Positions 6,959 to 14,959 of a stretch of DNA of 64,000 nucleotides are shown here, one piece after another (the first letter of the stretch is position 1; each line of letters starts with the position of its first letter). The notes beneath the pieces were generated by a model. It worked only from the letters and a program-made list of their open reading frames with translations, searched no databases and was not told where the DNA came from. A program made the translations under genes and the position numbers. This stretch comes from Leptospiraceae bacterium (lineage in GTDB: Bacteria; Spirochaetota; Leptospiria; Leptospirales; Leptospiraceae). The DNA is taken from contig JACKPC010000004.1 in assembly GCA_024233835.1 (NCBI GenBank), positions 60,001 to 124,000 on the forward strand, read 5' to 3'.

Positions 6959-8109
6959 CCTTGCTTACGTCCCCTATTCTTCTTCAGAAATTGAATCGCT
7001 TTTTTGAACTCGGCATCCGAAAATTCATACATAGGAATTAGTTTTTCAATCTCTTCCGCCGTCGTATTTTTCCAGCGTTTTCTTTCTACCGGGTTCATCC
7101 AGAGAACCTGTCCAGATACTTTCTTTAGAGCATCAAGAAAATCTTCGGTTTTAGCAAGCCTTCTTTTATTCAGAGAATGCCCGGAACCTCCCGCATCACT
7201 GAAAATCAGAGCTGTCTGCATTTTTTCTAAATCGTAAATACTCACTTCTCTTGTCTCGGCTCGATTATAAAAAACATACTCATCCGGTACATTAGAATAA
7301 TAATATACACTGAGTTGATACTGGGTTTTTTGAATACTGTTTATCAGGTGTTCATAAAAAGCCTCGAAGACTTCCATAGAACCCGCATGGTCTACAAACA
7401 GGTGAATCTTTGAATCGCTTTCCCATTCTTTCTGGTAGATAAACTCATCTAAAAAAGCTTTTTTTGTAAGACTTGCTACAGTTGCCGAAATATCGATCAG
7501 GTCTGTATTTATAGTTTCTTTATACTGTTGTATAAGACGAAGGTTATGCTGAATTTGTCTCTCTGTTACCGGCAAAAAACTTTTCGAAAAATCAAAATGA
7601 TATGCAAAATCAGTTTTCTTAGCTCCTTTCTCCAGACCCGAAGAAGCCCCCTTTCTCTTATCGATTCCGAGATACAGCTTCTCTTCGGGTTTCGCTTCCT
7701 CCTTTTTTAGAATTTCCTGCTCTTCTTCTAAAGCATTATCTACCTGACTCTCCAAAGCTGCTGATGATTGGGTTTTTGTTTTTTCAGAGACTACTTCCTT
7801 TTCCGAAAAAGGCTCTTCTTCCCCTGCCTCCTGAAGGCTTAAAAGTTCTTCTTCCAGACCTTTATGAAACAGGTCTTCAAATTGAAAGCTATCCATACCG
7901 GGTTTCAACCAGATAGCCTTACACAAAGACAACAGGGCTTCCCTATCTTTAAGACCGAAGCCCCGGTTGAGAGCTTTTATGAGAAGAGTATAATCCTCTA
8001 TACTCAAAAGCCCGTTCGAAAGCTCTTCTCGAATCCTAATAAAACAGGAATACAGAGGCAAGAATACCTCCGCTTGTTTCTTACTTATTTTTTGAACCTG
8101 TCTATCCAT
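6955..8109 (-). CDS. vWA-domain protein of the MoxR-associated type
   Basis: A 384-residue protein. Residues 1-100 are helical, 100-180 are acidic and low-complexity (LEEEQEILKKEEAKPEEK), and about 233-384 form a von Willebrand factor A domain. The metal site starts at KIHLFVDHAGSM (D240, S244), so one serine of the usual DxSxS is alanine, a common divergence in MoxR-linked vWA proteins. The end, KKNRGRKQG, is basic. The gene overlaps the MoxR gene upstream by 25 bases and the FGE-domain gene downstream by 4, so it is translationally coupled on both sides. In known systems such vWA proteins link a AAA+ ring to substrate proteins; that role here is inferred. Confidence 0.82.
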   Translation of the reverse strand: MDRQVQKISKKQAEVFLPLYSCFIRIREELSNGLLSIEDYTLLIKALNRGFGLKDREALLSLCKAIWLKPGMDSFQFEDLFHKGLEEELLSLQEAGEEEPFSEKEVVSEKTKTQSSAALESQVDNALEEEQEILKKEEAKPEEKLYLGIDKRKGASSGLEKGAKKTDFAYHFDFSKSFLPVTERQIQHNLRLIQQYKETINTDLIDISATVASLTKKAFLDEFIYQKEWESDSKIHLFVDHAGSMEVFEAFYEHLINSIQKTQYQLSVYYYSNVPDEYVFYNRAETREVSIYDLEKMQTALIFSDAGGSGHSLNKRRLAKTEDFLDALKKVSGQVLWMNPVERKRWKNTTAEEIEKLIPMYEFSDAEFKKAIQFLKKNRGRKQG

Positions 8110-9083
8110 GACGTATCTTTCAATAGCACCTGGTAAAAAGGAGGAAGTCCCTCTTCCAGTTTGAGTTTATCCAGTTCTTTGACAAGCTCAGTTTCGGGAC
8201 CTGTAAGTTTATTAGACTTTTGTTTATTATGGTAATGCTGAATTACTTCAAACCAGTCTATTAATTCACTCGTAGAAACTTTTTTATCCGAAACTCTATC
8301 TGTAGTTTCTAATTTCTTTCGCACCCGAAGAAAGGCATCTACGGTATCCGAAACGAGGGTACTATCTGCATTTTCAAAACGACTATGCACGATTTTTCTT
8401 AGCTCTTTTTTTCCGGGAAACGCAATCTCATAGAAAATGCAGCGGCGTAAAAAAGCGGCCGGTAATTCTTTTTCATTATTACTCGTTATTAAAACAATCG
8501 GTTTTAAATCCCTGGTTTCTACCGTTCTTAAGTTCGATTCAAGGCTTAATTCTTCATACTCAAAGGACATTTGCTCCAGCTCGTATAAGAGATCATTGGG
8601 AAAATCAAGACTCGCCTTGTCAATCTCATCGATTAAAACAACCGGGGGCATTTCTTTTGCATCCTTAGCGTCTTTGCATATTCGTATGGCCTTACCCAGG
8701 GGACCATCCTGAATGTATTCTTTCAGAATATTCTCATCCGAGTAATCTTTCAGTCTGTCTGCATGAGAGTCCTGGAAATGCTTGAGAGCTTTAAAAACAT
8801 AGAGTCCATCTTTGGCCTTACTCGTAGATTTCACATTCCAACGAAAATATTTATTAGACATATCTTCTTTGTGAAGTTCATAGGCAACGGATTCGGCAAG
8901 CCTCGTTTTACCACAACCCGGCTCTCCCATAATCAGAAGCGGTCTTTCGAGAACAATCGAAAGATTCACCGCTTCTACAAGTTTGCTTTCAGGAAGATAA
9001 GCAAAGACATCTTTCCCATCCACCTTTTTATTCTCGTTCCTTAAACTTTCCCCGGTATAAACTATCTCACTTTTCCGAGACAT
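8085..9083 (-). CDS. MoxR-type AAA+ ATPase
   Basis: A 332-residue AAA+ ATPase. Walker A is GEPGCGKT (residues 53-60), Walker B is VVLIDEIDKA (148-157), sensor 1 is LITSNNEKELP, and the arginine finger follows in AAFLRRC. Such MoxR ATPases form hexamers that remodel partner proteins together with a vWA adaptor, and the vWA gene is directly downstream, overlapping by 25 bases. The 5' end overlaps the caspase gene by 22 bases. Full length with an intact active site. Together with the protease it suggests an NTP-gated switch controlling proteolysis (inference). Confidence 0.88.
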   Translation of the reverse strand: MSRKSEIVYTGESLRNENKKVDGKDVFAYLPESKLVEAVNLSIVLERPLLIMGEPGCGKTRLAESVAYELHKEDMSNKYFRWNVKSTSKAKDGLYVFKALKHFQDSHADRLKDYSDENILKEYIQDGPLGKAIRICKDAKDAKEMPPVVLIDEIDKASLDFPNDLLYELEQMSFEYEELSLESNLRTVETRDLKPIVLITSNNEKELPAAFLRRCIFYEIAFPGKKELRKIVHSRFENADSTLVSDTVDAFLRVRKKLETTDRVSDKKVSTSELIDWFEVIQHYHNKQKSNKLTGPETELVKELDKLKLEEGLPPFYQVLLKDTSWIDRFKK

Positions 9084-10648
9084 GAACTCCCCCTGATATC
9101 TAAATCTAAATAGTATAAAAATGATTCTATGAAATTATAATAGGAATCTGTATCCAAATCGTTATCTTGAATAAAATCTTTGCAGGCTTCATCGTCTTCT
9201 TCTTTTAACCAGGTATCCATTAAAGAAAAAGAGTCATGAGACTTTCCTTCTCGAAAGAACGCTTCTTTCAACTCATCTAAATATTTTTCTACCCATTTGT
9301 AAAAATCTTTTACAACATGAGCTTCTTTTAAGTTAAACTGTGCGTCTTCTTTAATTTCTAAAGTTTTACAAAGTTTATCCAAGTTTTCTTTCTTATCTGA
9401 ATACTTTCCCGGATGTAAAAAGAAAACATACAGAGAGAATTTTGGCTTCAATTCATCTATTTTCTCTTTTAGTTCATGAAAAAAATGAGAAAGCTTCTCC
9501 AGCTCGGTTCCGGCTGTATTATCAAAGTTAGCCATAAGTTTTTCAGGGTCTTCAATTAGAATAACCTGATTTTTCTTTTTTAGTTTATTTACTATTTCTA
9601 ATATACTCTCTTTTTTATCAATACTTGCATCAATTTTTAAAGACCTTCCTATAGATTCAATCAGTTTCTCGGCATTCTTGCAGGAAGGACTTCCTATTAT
9701 TAACTTTTCCGATACTACAGATTTCGGAATCTCATCGATAAGCACCCTCGCAAGAAGCATCACATCCTTATATTGACTTCCGGAACAAAAAAGAAGATGT
9801 ACATTTCCTCCTAAATACTTACTCCCTTTAAAGGTTCGCAGGTGTCCTCTAAAATCTATTCTGCTAATGTACTTTTGTATTTTATCATAAAAGCTTTCTT
9901 CTGATTGACTATCATATAAGGAGAAAGAAGGACAGGTTCCTATTTGCGTAGGTTTTTGTTTACCTTTTTCTAACATTTTTCCGGTAATATTTGCCAGTAA
10001 AGTTTCTATAGCTAAATTATCTTCTTCAAGATAATCTAAAAAATATTTCGTATAATTCGAATAATTAGGAAAAATATCTGCATCTGCTTCCCTTCCATCT
10101 AAACAGGCGTAAGAAAATATTGTATTTGTTTTTTCAAATTGAGTCTGCATAACCTGAGGATCCATATAAACCTTTTTCACTTCAGTTCCGAAAACAAACT
10201 CCGTTCTACAGCAATCTAGTATAAAAACTTTTTTAATTTTTGGATGATCAATCAAAGACCCTTTATTGAAAATTTGGTTTTTAAAATCAAAGCAATTCGC
10301 TTCAAAAAGAAGACCATAATCAGCCATAGTTTCTAATTTTCCCTTGAAGTAAGGAATTAGAAGTAAATTGCTATCATGTGTAAATCCATGTCCTGTAAAA
10401 TAGAAAAGTACAATTTCTGTGGTATTAGATTTAATTTCTCCTAAAAATTCAGATGAATAGGAAACCATATCTGAACTGAAAGGATTCAAAGATTTTTCCT
10501 TTTGCTTGGGATATACCGAAAAACCTATGTCTTCCAGGGCTTCCCGAACAGCCTCCACATCATTGGCACATTTGGGCAGGTCATGAATTCCCTCAGGATA
10601 CTCGGAAACTCCAAAAACCAGGGCCAGCTTTCTCTTTGAATCGCTCAA
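9062..10648 (-). CDS. Caspase-like (C14) protease with large C-terminal domain
   Basis: A 528-residue protein and the first gene of the four-gene operon. Residues 1-250 form a caspase/metacaspase domain: LALVFGVSEYPEGIHDLP at the start, catalytic His87 in FYFTGHGF, and catalytic Cys in FILDCCRTEF (C146/C147). The following 280 residues alternate strands and helices (VHLLFCSGS, QVILIEDPEKLM, SLYVFFLHPGK) but show no Walker A motif. They may be an inactive STAND-like or TIR-like sensing module; this is a guess. Caspase-like proteases in such clusters are thought to kill or arrest the cell when triggered. No signal peptide, so it acts in the cytoplasm. Confidence 0.85.
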   Translation of the reverse strand: MSDSKRKLALVFGVSEYPEGIHDLPKCANDVEAVREALEDIGFSVYPKQKEKSLNPFSSDMVSYSSEFLGEIKSNTTEIVLFYFTGHGFTHDSNLLLIPYFKGKLETMADYGLLFEANCFDFKNQIFNKGSLIDHPKIKKVFILDCCRTEFVFGTEVKKVYMDPQVMQTQFEKTNTIFSYACLDGREADADIFPNYSNYTKYFLDYLEEDNLAIETLLANITGKMLEKGKQKPTQIGTCPSFSLYDSQSEESFYDKIQKYISRIDFRGHLRTFKGSKYLGGNVHLLFCSGSQYKDVMLLARVLIDEIPKSVVSEKLIIGSPSCKNAEKLIESIGRSLKIDASIDKKESILEIVNKLKKKNQVILIEDPEKLMANFDNTAGTELEKLSHFFHELKEKIDELKPKFSLYVFFLHPGKYSDKKENLDKLCKTLEIKEDAQFNLKEAHVVKDFYKWVEKYLDELKEAFFREGKSHDSFSLMDTWLKEEDDEACKDFIQDNDLDTDSYYNFIESFLYYLDLDIRGSSCLGKVR

Positions 10649-10695
10649 TTTTTCCTCGAAACTCTCAGGCTGTATTCTCTCAGAATATTTATTTT

Positions 10696-10724
10696 CTTGT
10701 CAAATACATTGTAATTTTTTATTT
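10696..10724 (+). promoter_or_regulatory. Possible sigma70 promoter in the divergent intergenic region
   Basis: TTGTCA (10696-10701) and TATTTT (10719-10724) are 17 bases apart, and a GAGGAA ribosome binding site follows at 10731-10736 before the ATG at 10744. The 95-bp gap must also hold the promoter of the leftward caspase operon, so both directions may share control. The match is weak at the -10. Confidence 0.4.
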
Positions 10725-10743
10725 TTACTCTGAGGAAATCAAA

Positions 10744-10962
10744 ATGCCAACAGAAGAAAGAACTTTCACCTGTCCAATTTACAAAGATAAAACCTTTACA
10801 GCCCCGGTAACCTACAATGAAGGCCTTACCGGGAAAGGACTCGGAGACTCGCTAAAAAAGCTCTTCGGAAAAGGAGAAGCTGCACAAACACCCCAAAAAA
10901 TTTATCCCATAGTAGACTGCCCGCACTGCGGCGGACAACATGAATACGAGCTGAGTGTATGA
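10744..10962 (+). CDS. Small zinc-ribbon-like protein
   Basis: A 72-residue protein starting at the ATG after GAGGAA. It has a Cys near the N-terminus (RTFTCPIYKDKTF) and a C-terminal DCPHCGGQHEYEL, which together could make a partial zinc ribbon; one ligand may be a histidine. It overlaps the next gene by 4 bases and diverges from the caspase operon 95 bp away. By position it is likely an accessory part or regulator of that system. No known family recognised. Confidence 0.6.
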   Translation: MPTEERTFTCPIYKDKTFTAPVTYNEGLTGKGLGDSLKKLFGKGEAAQTPQKIYPIVDCPHCGGQHEYELSV

Positions 10963-11717
10963 GCGAACCTACTGAACCCAAAAAAGAGCCGGAACGCTTA
11001 AACCTCCAAAACAAAACATACTGGATAAATACTTATCAGAAAACCTTACTGGATGCAAATCACGAGAATATAAACCAATCCGCTGAGAAATTAGAAAAGT
11101 TGATACTCTGGCTCTGGGGGATCTACTCTCCCATTGTAGGTATCGGAACAGGATTTATTCAGTACTACATCAGTCTTCCTTTTGATTTACCGAGCTATGT
11201 TATCCTTTTTAGCCCTATCATATTACTCATCTTTGCATACTATTATACAACAAAAGCACAATCCGGTGAATCTATTGAAACAGATATAGATAGCTTAAGA
11301 AAAATGAGAGAACACTATTTTTCTTCCTCCAGACAAAAAAACAGAGATATAAAAATAACAAGAATTTTTGTAGGCCTTTCCTGTTTTCTAATCCCTGTTG
11401 CTCTCCTATATGCCGCAAGACAAATACATAAGCCCAAACCCGAATACCGCTTTGAAAGCCTTGCAAAAAAAATAGATAAAACCAAAACAAGAGTCAGTAT
11501 CAATGGGGTATTCCCCAAAGAAACAAAAGTAGTTTTCTACTTTGACCTGGATCCAGAAAAAAGAGAAGAAACAGTCTCCTTTAAAACCCTAACAACCGGA
11601 AGCATACAGACCTTCATCGATCTAAACTTCGAAGGCAAAACCCTAAAAGTTAGAGCTGAGTGGGAAGAAACAAAAGATAAATCTAAAGCTATAAGTCAAA
11701 TTATACAAGTGGATTAA
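10959..11717 (+). CDS. Membrane protein divergent from the caspase operon
   Basis: A 252-residue protein with no N-terminal signal but three membrane helices: WLWGIYSPIVGIGTGFIQYY, YVILFSPIILLIFAYYY, and later IFVGLSCFLIPVALLYAA. A C-terminal soluble domain of about 80 residues (VSINGVFPKETKVVFYFDLD and SFKTLTTGSIQTFIDLNFEG) looks beta-rich. It is translationally coupled to the zinc-ribbon gene. Next to a predicted suicide protease system, a membrane protein is a plausible effector or anchor, but nothing in the sequence proves it. No family recognised. Confidence 0.6.
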   Translation: MSEPTEPKKEPERLNLQNKTYWINTYQKTLLDANHENINQSAEKLEKLILWLWGIYSPIVGIGTGFIQYYISLPFDLPSYVILFSPIILLIFAYYYTTKAQSGESIETDIDSLRKMREHYFSSSRQKNRDIKITRIFVGLSCFLIPVALLYAARQIHKPKPEYRFESLAKKIDKTKTRVSINGVFPKETKVVFYFDLDPEKREETVSFKTLTTGSIQTFIDLNFEGKTLKVRAEWEETKDKSKAISQIIQVD

Positions 11718-11722
11718 ACCCT

Positions 11723-11775
11723 TCCCCAAACCGGTGCTTCGGCTTCGCTTTAGCAACCGGTTTTGGTATTCGGTT
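11723..11775. repeat. Dispersed palindromic repeat, type B, shortened inverted copy
   Basis: CCCCAAACCGGTGCTTCGG followed by CTTCGCTTTAGCAACCGGTTTTGG is the reverse complement of the type B unit, lacking the central GTAAACCTGAG part. It forms a hairpin between the ends of two convergent genes and may serve as a transcript end without a T-run. Confidence 0.65.
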
Positions 11776-11790
11776 TAGAAACACAGCCAT

Positions 11791-12552
11791 CTATCTCAGC
11801 TCCCCTTCTCGCTTGACTTCTTCCATAGCTTCTTTGAGTAATAACGAAAAGTCTAATGTAAGCTCAAAGAGCAAGTCATGGCGGAAAGGTTTAGAAAAAG
11901 CTAAGGTTTGATAAGCTGCTTTTCCTTTCTCGAAGAGATAATACTTCTTTCGGTGAGGACAGACTACAAGACCAATTTCGGTGCCAGCCCGCATCCAGTC
12001 TTCTTTCATCTTCTCCAAATCCTGCTTCAAGCTATTTTTATGAGAAACTACTTCAATGCAGAGTGTGGGAGCACCCAGTCTATATTTTTCATCAAGGACC
12101 TGCTTACTGAATTTTTCATACAGGATAAAGGATACATCCGGTAAACGATACATCTTTTTTCCTTCCACTTCCAAATCGTGATTGGTAGAGGAATCAAAAA
12201 CCCTTCCCATTTTCATCTTTCGATTCCAGATCACCAGTGTTGCACCGATTAAAACAGTAAAAGCTCCGATTAATCCTAATGTTCCCATATTGATGATGAG
12301 TAAGTCCTCTTCTCCTTCTAATCTCAGGCCGGCATTTAAGTCGCCCAGTTCAAATAGTTCTTCTTCCTGCATATTAAAAGGCAGGTGTAGCTTAAAAAAA
12401 TCCTGCTCCCAAAAGGAAAGACCTCCTTCCCGAATACGCAAAAGGGAACTTTCATAGCTTAAATCCAAACCCGGATTCAGAGCACTCATCTTCTCGACAA
12501 GACTTGGGTTTAAGGAGACGCTATCCGGAAATTTTATCTCAATACTTTGCAT
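11791..12552 (-). CDS. Uma2-family (DUF820) protein with a membrane segment
   Basis: About 253 residues from the ATG at 12552; a TTG four codons upstream is possible. The C-terminal 130 residues follow the Uma2 restriction-endonuclease-like pattern: LPDVSFILYEK, APTLCIEVVSHKNS and an acidic/aromatic end. The Asp-Glu pair of the PD-(D/E)XK site is present (PDVSF, CIEVVS). Unusually, a hydrophobic helix (MGTLGLIGAFTVLIGATLVIW) splits the N-terminal region. Uma2 proteins are abundant but of unknown role, often in mobile or expanded families. A second, more typical member lies at 14089-14748. Confidence 0.7.
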   Translation of the reverse strand: MQSIEIKFPDSVSLNPSLVEKMSALNPGLDLSYESSLLRIREGGLSFWEQDFFKLHLPFNMQEEELFELGDLNAGLRLEGEEDLLIINMGTLGLIGAFTVLIGATLVIWNRKMKMGRVFDSSTNHDLEVEGKKMYRLPDVSFILYEKFSKQVLDEKYRLGAPTLCIEVVSHKNSLKQDLEKMKEDWMRAGTEIGLVVCPHRKKYYLFEKGKAAYQTLAFSKPFRHDLLFELTLDFSLLLKEAMEEVKREGELR

Positions 12553-12629
12553 GGTTTTATCCAAGACTAAACAAGCCTTTAGCTTTTGTCAAGCGGATAT
12601 ACATTGCCCCTCAGGGTGCGGAAACCTTT

Positions 12630-12694
12630 CCCAAACCAAACCAAACCGCTTGCTAAAGCGAAGGTGTAAACCTGAGCCGAAGCACCGGTTTGGG
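12630..12694. repeat. Dispersed palindromic repeat, type B, copy 2
   Basis: CCCAAACCAAACCAAACCGC, then TTGCTAAAGCGAAGG, TGTAAACCTGAGCC and GAAGCACCGGTTTGGGG. It shares the TGTAAACCTGAGCCGAAGCA core with the copy at 2533-2591 and has the same orientation. CCAAACC is iterated at the left end. It lies in the 525-bp gene-poor stretch 12553-13076. Confidence 0.75.
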
Positions 12695-12772
12695 GAGAAC
12701 AAGAACTCAATTAGAACTAATATACACTACTTTTTCATAAACGATTTTATAAAGAGGCCCATAGAGAGGATC

Positions 12773-12805
12773 TTAAGCGGCCTTTAAGGGCCTGTACCCC
12801 GCTTA
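12773..12805. repeat. Inverted repeat in intergenic DNA
   Basis: TTAAGCGG (12773-12780) pairs with CCGCTTA (12799-12805) around a loop that itself contains a GGCC/GGCC inner pairing. No T-run follows. Apart from this, the type B repeat and the Uma2 fragment, I see nothing in 12553-13076. Confidence 0.4.
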
Positions 12806-12879
12806 TGATGCCGTTTAAAATCTCGCTACTAAAGCTCCTTATGAAAAACAAGTGTAAAGTTAGTGTAAATATTCGAAAT

Positions 12880-12991
12880 AAAATTCACTTGCCTTTTTCC
12901 AACACAAAAGCTATATCAGGTAAATGAGCGATTTATTCCAGCCGGTGACAATAGAAGACCTTTTGGGTGTTAATCTGTATTGTAAGATAGG
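12880..12991 (+). pseudogene. Truncated duplicate of the Uma2 gene start
   Basis: These 112 bp align without gaps to 14045-14156, with seven differences that I counted. They comprise about 44 bp of upstream sequence (AAAATTCACTTGCCTTTTTC onward) and the first 22 codons of the Uma2 gene from the ATG at 12924 (MSDLFQPVT). The coding similarity then stops abruptly. The two copies flank the toxin/immunity cassette as imperfect direct repeats, the pattern left by insertion with duplication or by recombination. Confidence 0.9.
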
Positions 12992-13076
12992 ATTCATTTT
13001 TAAGTTATTACATGAAAATAAATTTGACTTATAACTATATGTTTTTATAGCTAATCTTCTATTAAGGAAGGATATC

Positions 13077-13457
13077 ATGAAAAAACGCATCTACCTCACC
13101 TATACCAAAACAAACAGAGTAACAGGTGAAATCTATAGTGGAAGAGCCAGCGGAACAGATGATCCAAAAAAGATTTTGACAAAAAGGGACAGTTCACATC
13201 ATATAAATAAAGATTCATACGGTAAAGCAATATTGGATGAAGTATCCACCAATAAATATGCCATTCGTGGAAGAGAGCAAATGCTAATAGATTCTTTTGG
13301 AGGGGCACAGTCAGAAGGTGGAACCTCTGGAAACAAAATAAATAGTATTTCTTACAGAAATAAAAAAAGGGAAAAATACATGAAAGCGGCTATGAAATTT
13401 TTTGGTGTTTTATCCATAATATCTGCTTTAAGTCTGTTTATCTGGTATATTATATGA
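13077..13457 (+). CDS. Orphan polymorphic-toxin-like domain protein
   Basis: A 126-residue protein. Residues 1-105 resemble toxin tips found at the ends of RHS and related polymorphic toxins: YLTYTKTNRVTGEIYSGRAS, a conserved SSHHI, YAIRGREQMLIDSFGGAQSE and GGTSGNKINSIS. The spacing YLTY...IYSGR...REQ is faintly like a GIY-YIG nuclease, so nuclease activity is a hypothesis. Here it is a stand-alone gene with no delivery domain, followed by one hydrophobic helix at the C-terminus (FFGVLSIISALSLFIWYII). It overlaps an Imm26-like gene by 4 bases, supporting a toxin/immunity pair. Confidence 0.6.
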   Translation: MKKRIYLTYTKTNRVTGEIYSGRASGTDDPKKILTKRDSSHHINKDSYGKAILDEVSTNKYAIRGREQMLIDSFGGAQSEGGTSGNKINSISYRNKKREKYMKAAMKFFGVLSIISALSLFIWYII

Positions 13458-13975
13458 AGAAAAGAATCATTTTGAAACCGGGTTCTATTTTAGAAATTCC
13501 TTTAGATAAAAATCTCTTCTCCTATTGCAGGGTATTGGAGAATAACACTTTTGTTTTTTATGATCTCAAGCTTACAAAACCAATGGAAGATATGGAAAAA
13601 ATTTGTTCCTCTTCTATATTATTTATCACCCTGGTTTACATGGATTCTGTTAAAGAAAGATGGAAGAAAGTTGGTTTTCTTTCTCTGAAAAATTTCCCAC
13701 AGGAAATTCCACCCATGTTTGTCCAAAACCCATTAAACCTTTCTAAATTCAAAATCCATTATCCTGATGGTACAATAAAAGAAGCTACTAAAGAAGAAGT
13801 AATCGGTCTGGAAAGATTTGCTGCCTGGGAAGCGTATGCTATTGAAGAACGTCTCTCCGATCACTATGCCGGACGAAAGAATCAATACGTGGAAGAAATG
13901 CGTAACCCCGACCTCTATATGAAAGATGTTAAGACTCACCCGGAAAGAGTAAAGAAACTGGTAGAAGGACTTTAA
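13454..13975 (+). CDS. Imm26-like immunity protein
   Basis: A 173-residue soluble protein. The N-terminus (LKPGSILEIPLDKNLFSYCRVLEN, then TFVFYDLKL) has the G-x-hydrophobic-IPL...RVL...FYD pattern of immunity protein family 26, which neutralises polymorphic-toxin nucleases. The C-terminal third is charged and helical. It is co-translated with the toxin-like gene upstream. The cassette of both genes lies exactly between the 112-bp direct repeats at 12880-12991 and 14045-14156. The Imm26 call is from pattern only. Confidence 0.6.
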   Translation: MKKRIILKPGSILEIPLDKNLFSYCRVLENNTFVFYDLKLTKPMEDMEKICSSSILFITLVYMDSVKERWKKVGFLSLKNFPQEIPPMFVQNPLNLSKFKIHYPDGTIKEATKEEVIGLERFAAWEAYAIEERLSDHYAGRKNQYVEEMRNPDLYMKDVKTHPERVKKLVEGL

Positions 13976-14044
13976 TCTTTTAAAAAGGAAATAAACGAAG
14001 CTGAGAAAGTGAATCTCACCTACATTTTTATTCTTGCAAGTCCC

Positions 14045-14156
14045 AAAATTCACTTGCCTTTTTCCAACACAAAATCTATATTAGGAAAATGAGCGATTTA
14101 TTCCAGCCGGTTACAATGGAAGATCTTTTGGGTGTTAATCTGTATCGTAAGATAGG
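14045..14156 (+). repeat. Direct repeat, second copy (Uma2 promoter and gene start)
   Basis: This is the intact counterpart of 12880-12991. It includes the upstream region and the first codons of the Uma2 gene at 14089. The unit is the same 112-bp length in both copies. The repeats enclose about 1.05 kb carrying only the toxin-like and Imm26-like genes. Confidence 0.88.
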
Positions 14157-14748
14157 CAAACAGATTCTTTTCTTCGACGAAGAATCCGGACAATACGTGA
14201 TTACAGACATCAGCAAAGATAAAAAATTCACTGCCGATGATTATGCAAAACTTCCTGAAAGAGCACCCTATCAACTCATCGAAGGAAAACTTGTTTTTGA
14301 AGTTTCACATACATGCCAGCATCAAGGGATTCTGGGTGATGTTCTTTTATTGATATATAGGTATGTAAGAGAAAATAAACCCTCGGAAACTGTATTAACT
14401 TATATTGATGTTCATTTTGACAAAGAAAATGTCTATCAGCCGGATGTAATCTACATTTCCGATAAGCGCTCATCCATTATTAAAGAATACATCTTTGGTG
14501 CTCCCGATTTCACCTTAGAAGTATTATCCAAATCCACAGAAAAAATAGACCGAAACGAAAAGATGAGAAACTACGGTAAATTTGGTGTAGATGAATACTG
14601 GATAGTAAACCCGAATAAAGAAAACATTGAAGTCTACCACAACCAACTTGGAGTTATGATTCACATACAAACCGCAGAAAAAGGTAAGTCGATTACATCT
14701 AAAGCTATAGAGGGTTTCACACTAAACGTGGGAGATGTTTTTCAATAA
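14089..14748 (+). CDS. Uma2-family (DUF820) protein
   Basis: A 219-residue cytoplasmic protein with the full Uma2 layout: FTADDYAKLPERAPYQLIEG, then the glutamate in KLVFEVSHTCQHQ, YQPDVIYIS, APDFTLEVLSKSTEK and GVDEYWIVNPNKENIEVYH. The PD...EVLSKST motif gives the acidic residues of the PD-(D/E)XK-like site. Uma2 proteins are predicted nucleases of unknown biological role. Its first codons and upstream DNA are duplicated at 12880-12991, which shows past insertion of the toxin/immunity cassette before this gene. Confidence 0.85.
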   Translation: MSDLFQPVTMEDLLGVNLYRKIGKQILFFDEESGQYVITDISKDKKFTADDYAKLPERAPYQLIEGKLVFEVSHTCQHQGILGDVLLLIYRYVRENKPSETVLTYIDVHFDKENVYQPDVIYISDKRSSIIKEYIFGAPDFTLEVLSKSTEKIDRNEKMRNYGKFGVDEYWIVNPNKENIEVYHNQLGVMIHIQTAEKGKSITSKAIEGFTLNVGDVFQ

Positions 14749-14959
14749 GAGTCTGTCTGAAAATGAAGCTATAGACCCTTGCAGCTTGTTTTTCTTTAAT
14801 AAATAAGTCTATTTTAAGACAGGCTGTAAGAAAAAAGAAGTGAGTCCTGTCCGGAGGAGATATAAAGAAAAGCTGGAAAACGAGAAAACAATTTTCACCT
14901 TTTTTAAAAAATCTCGAATTATCATTTGCTTTTTTCCTATATAATTCAAATTGTTTGCT

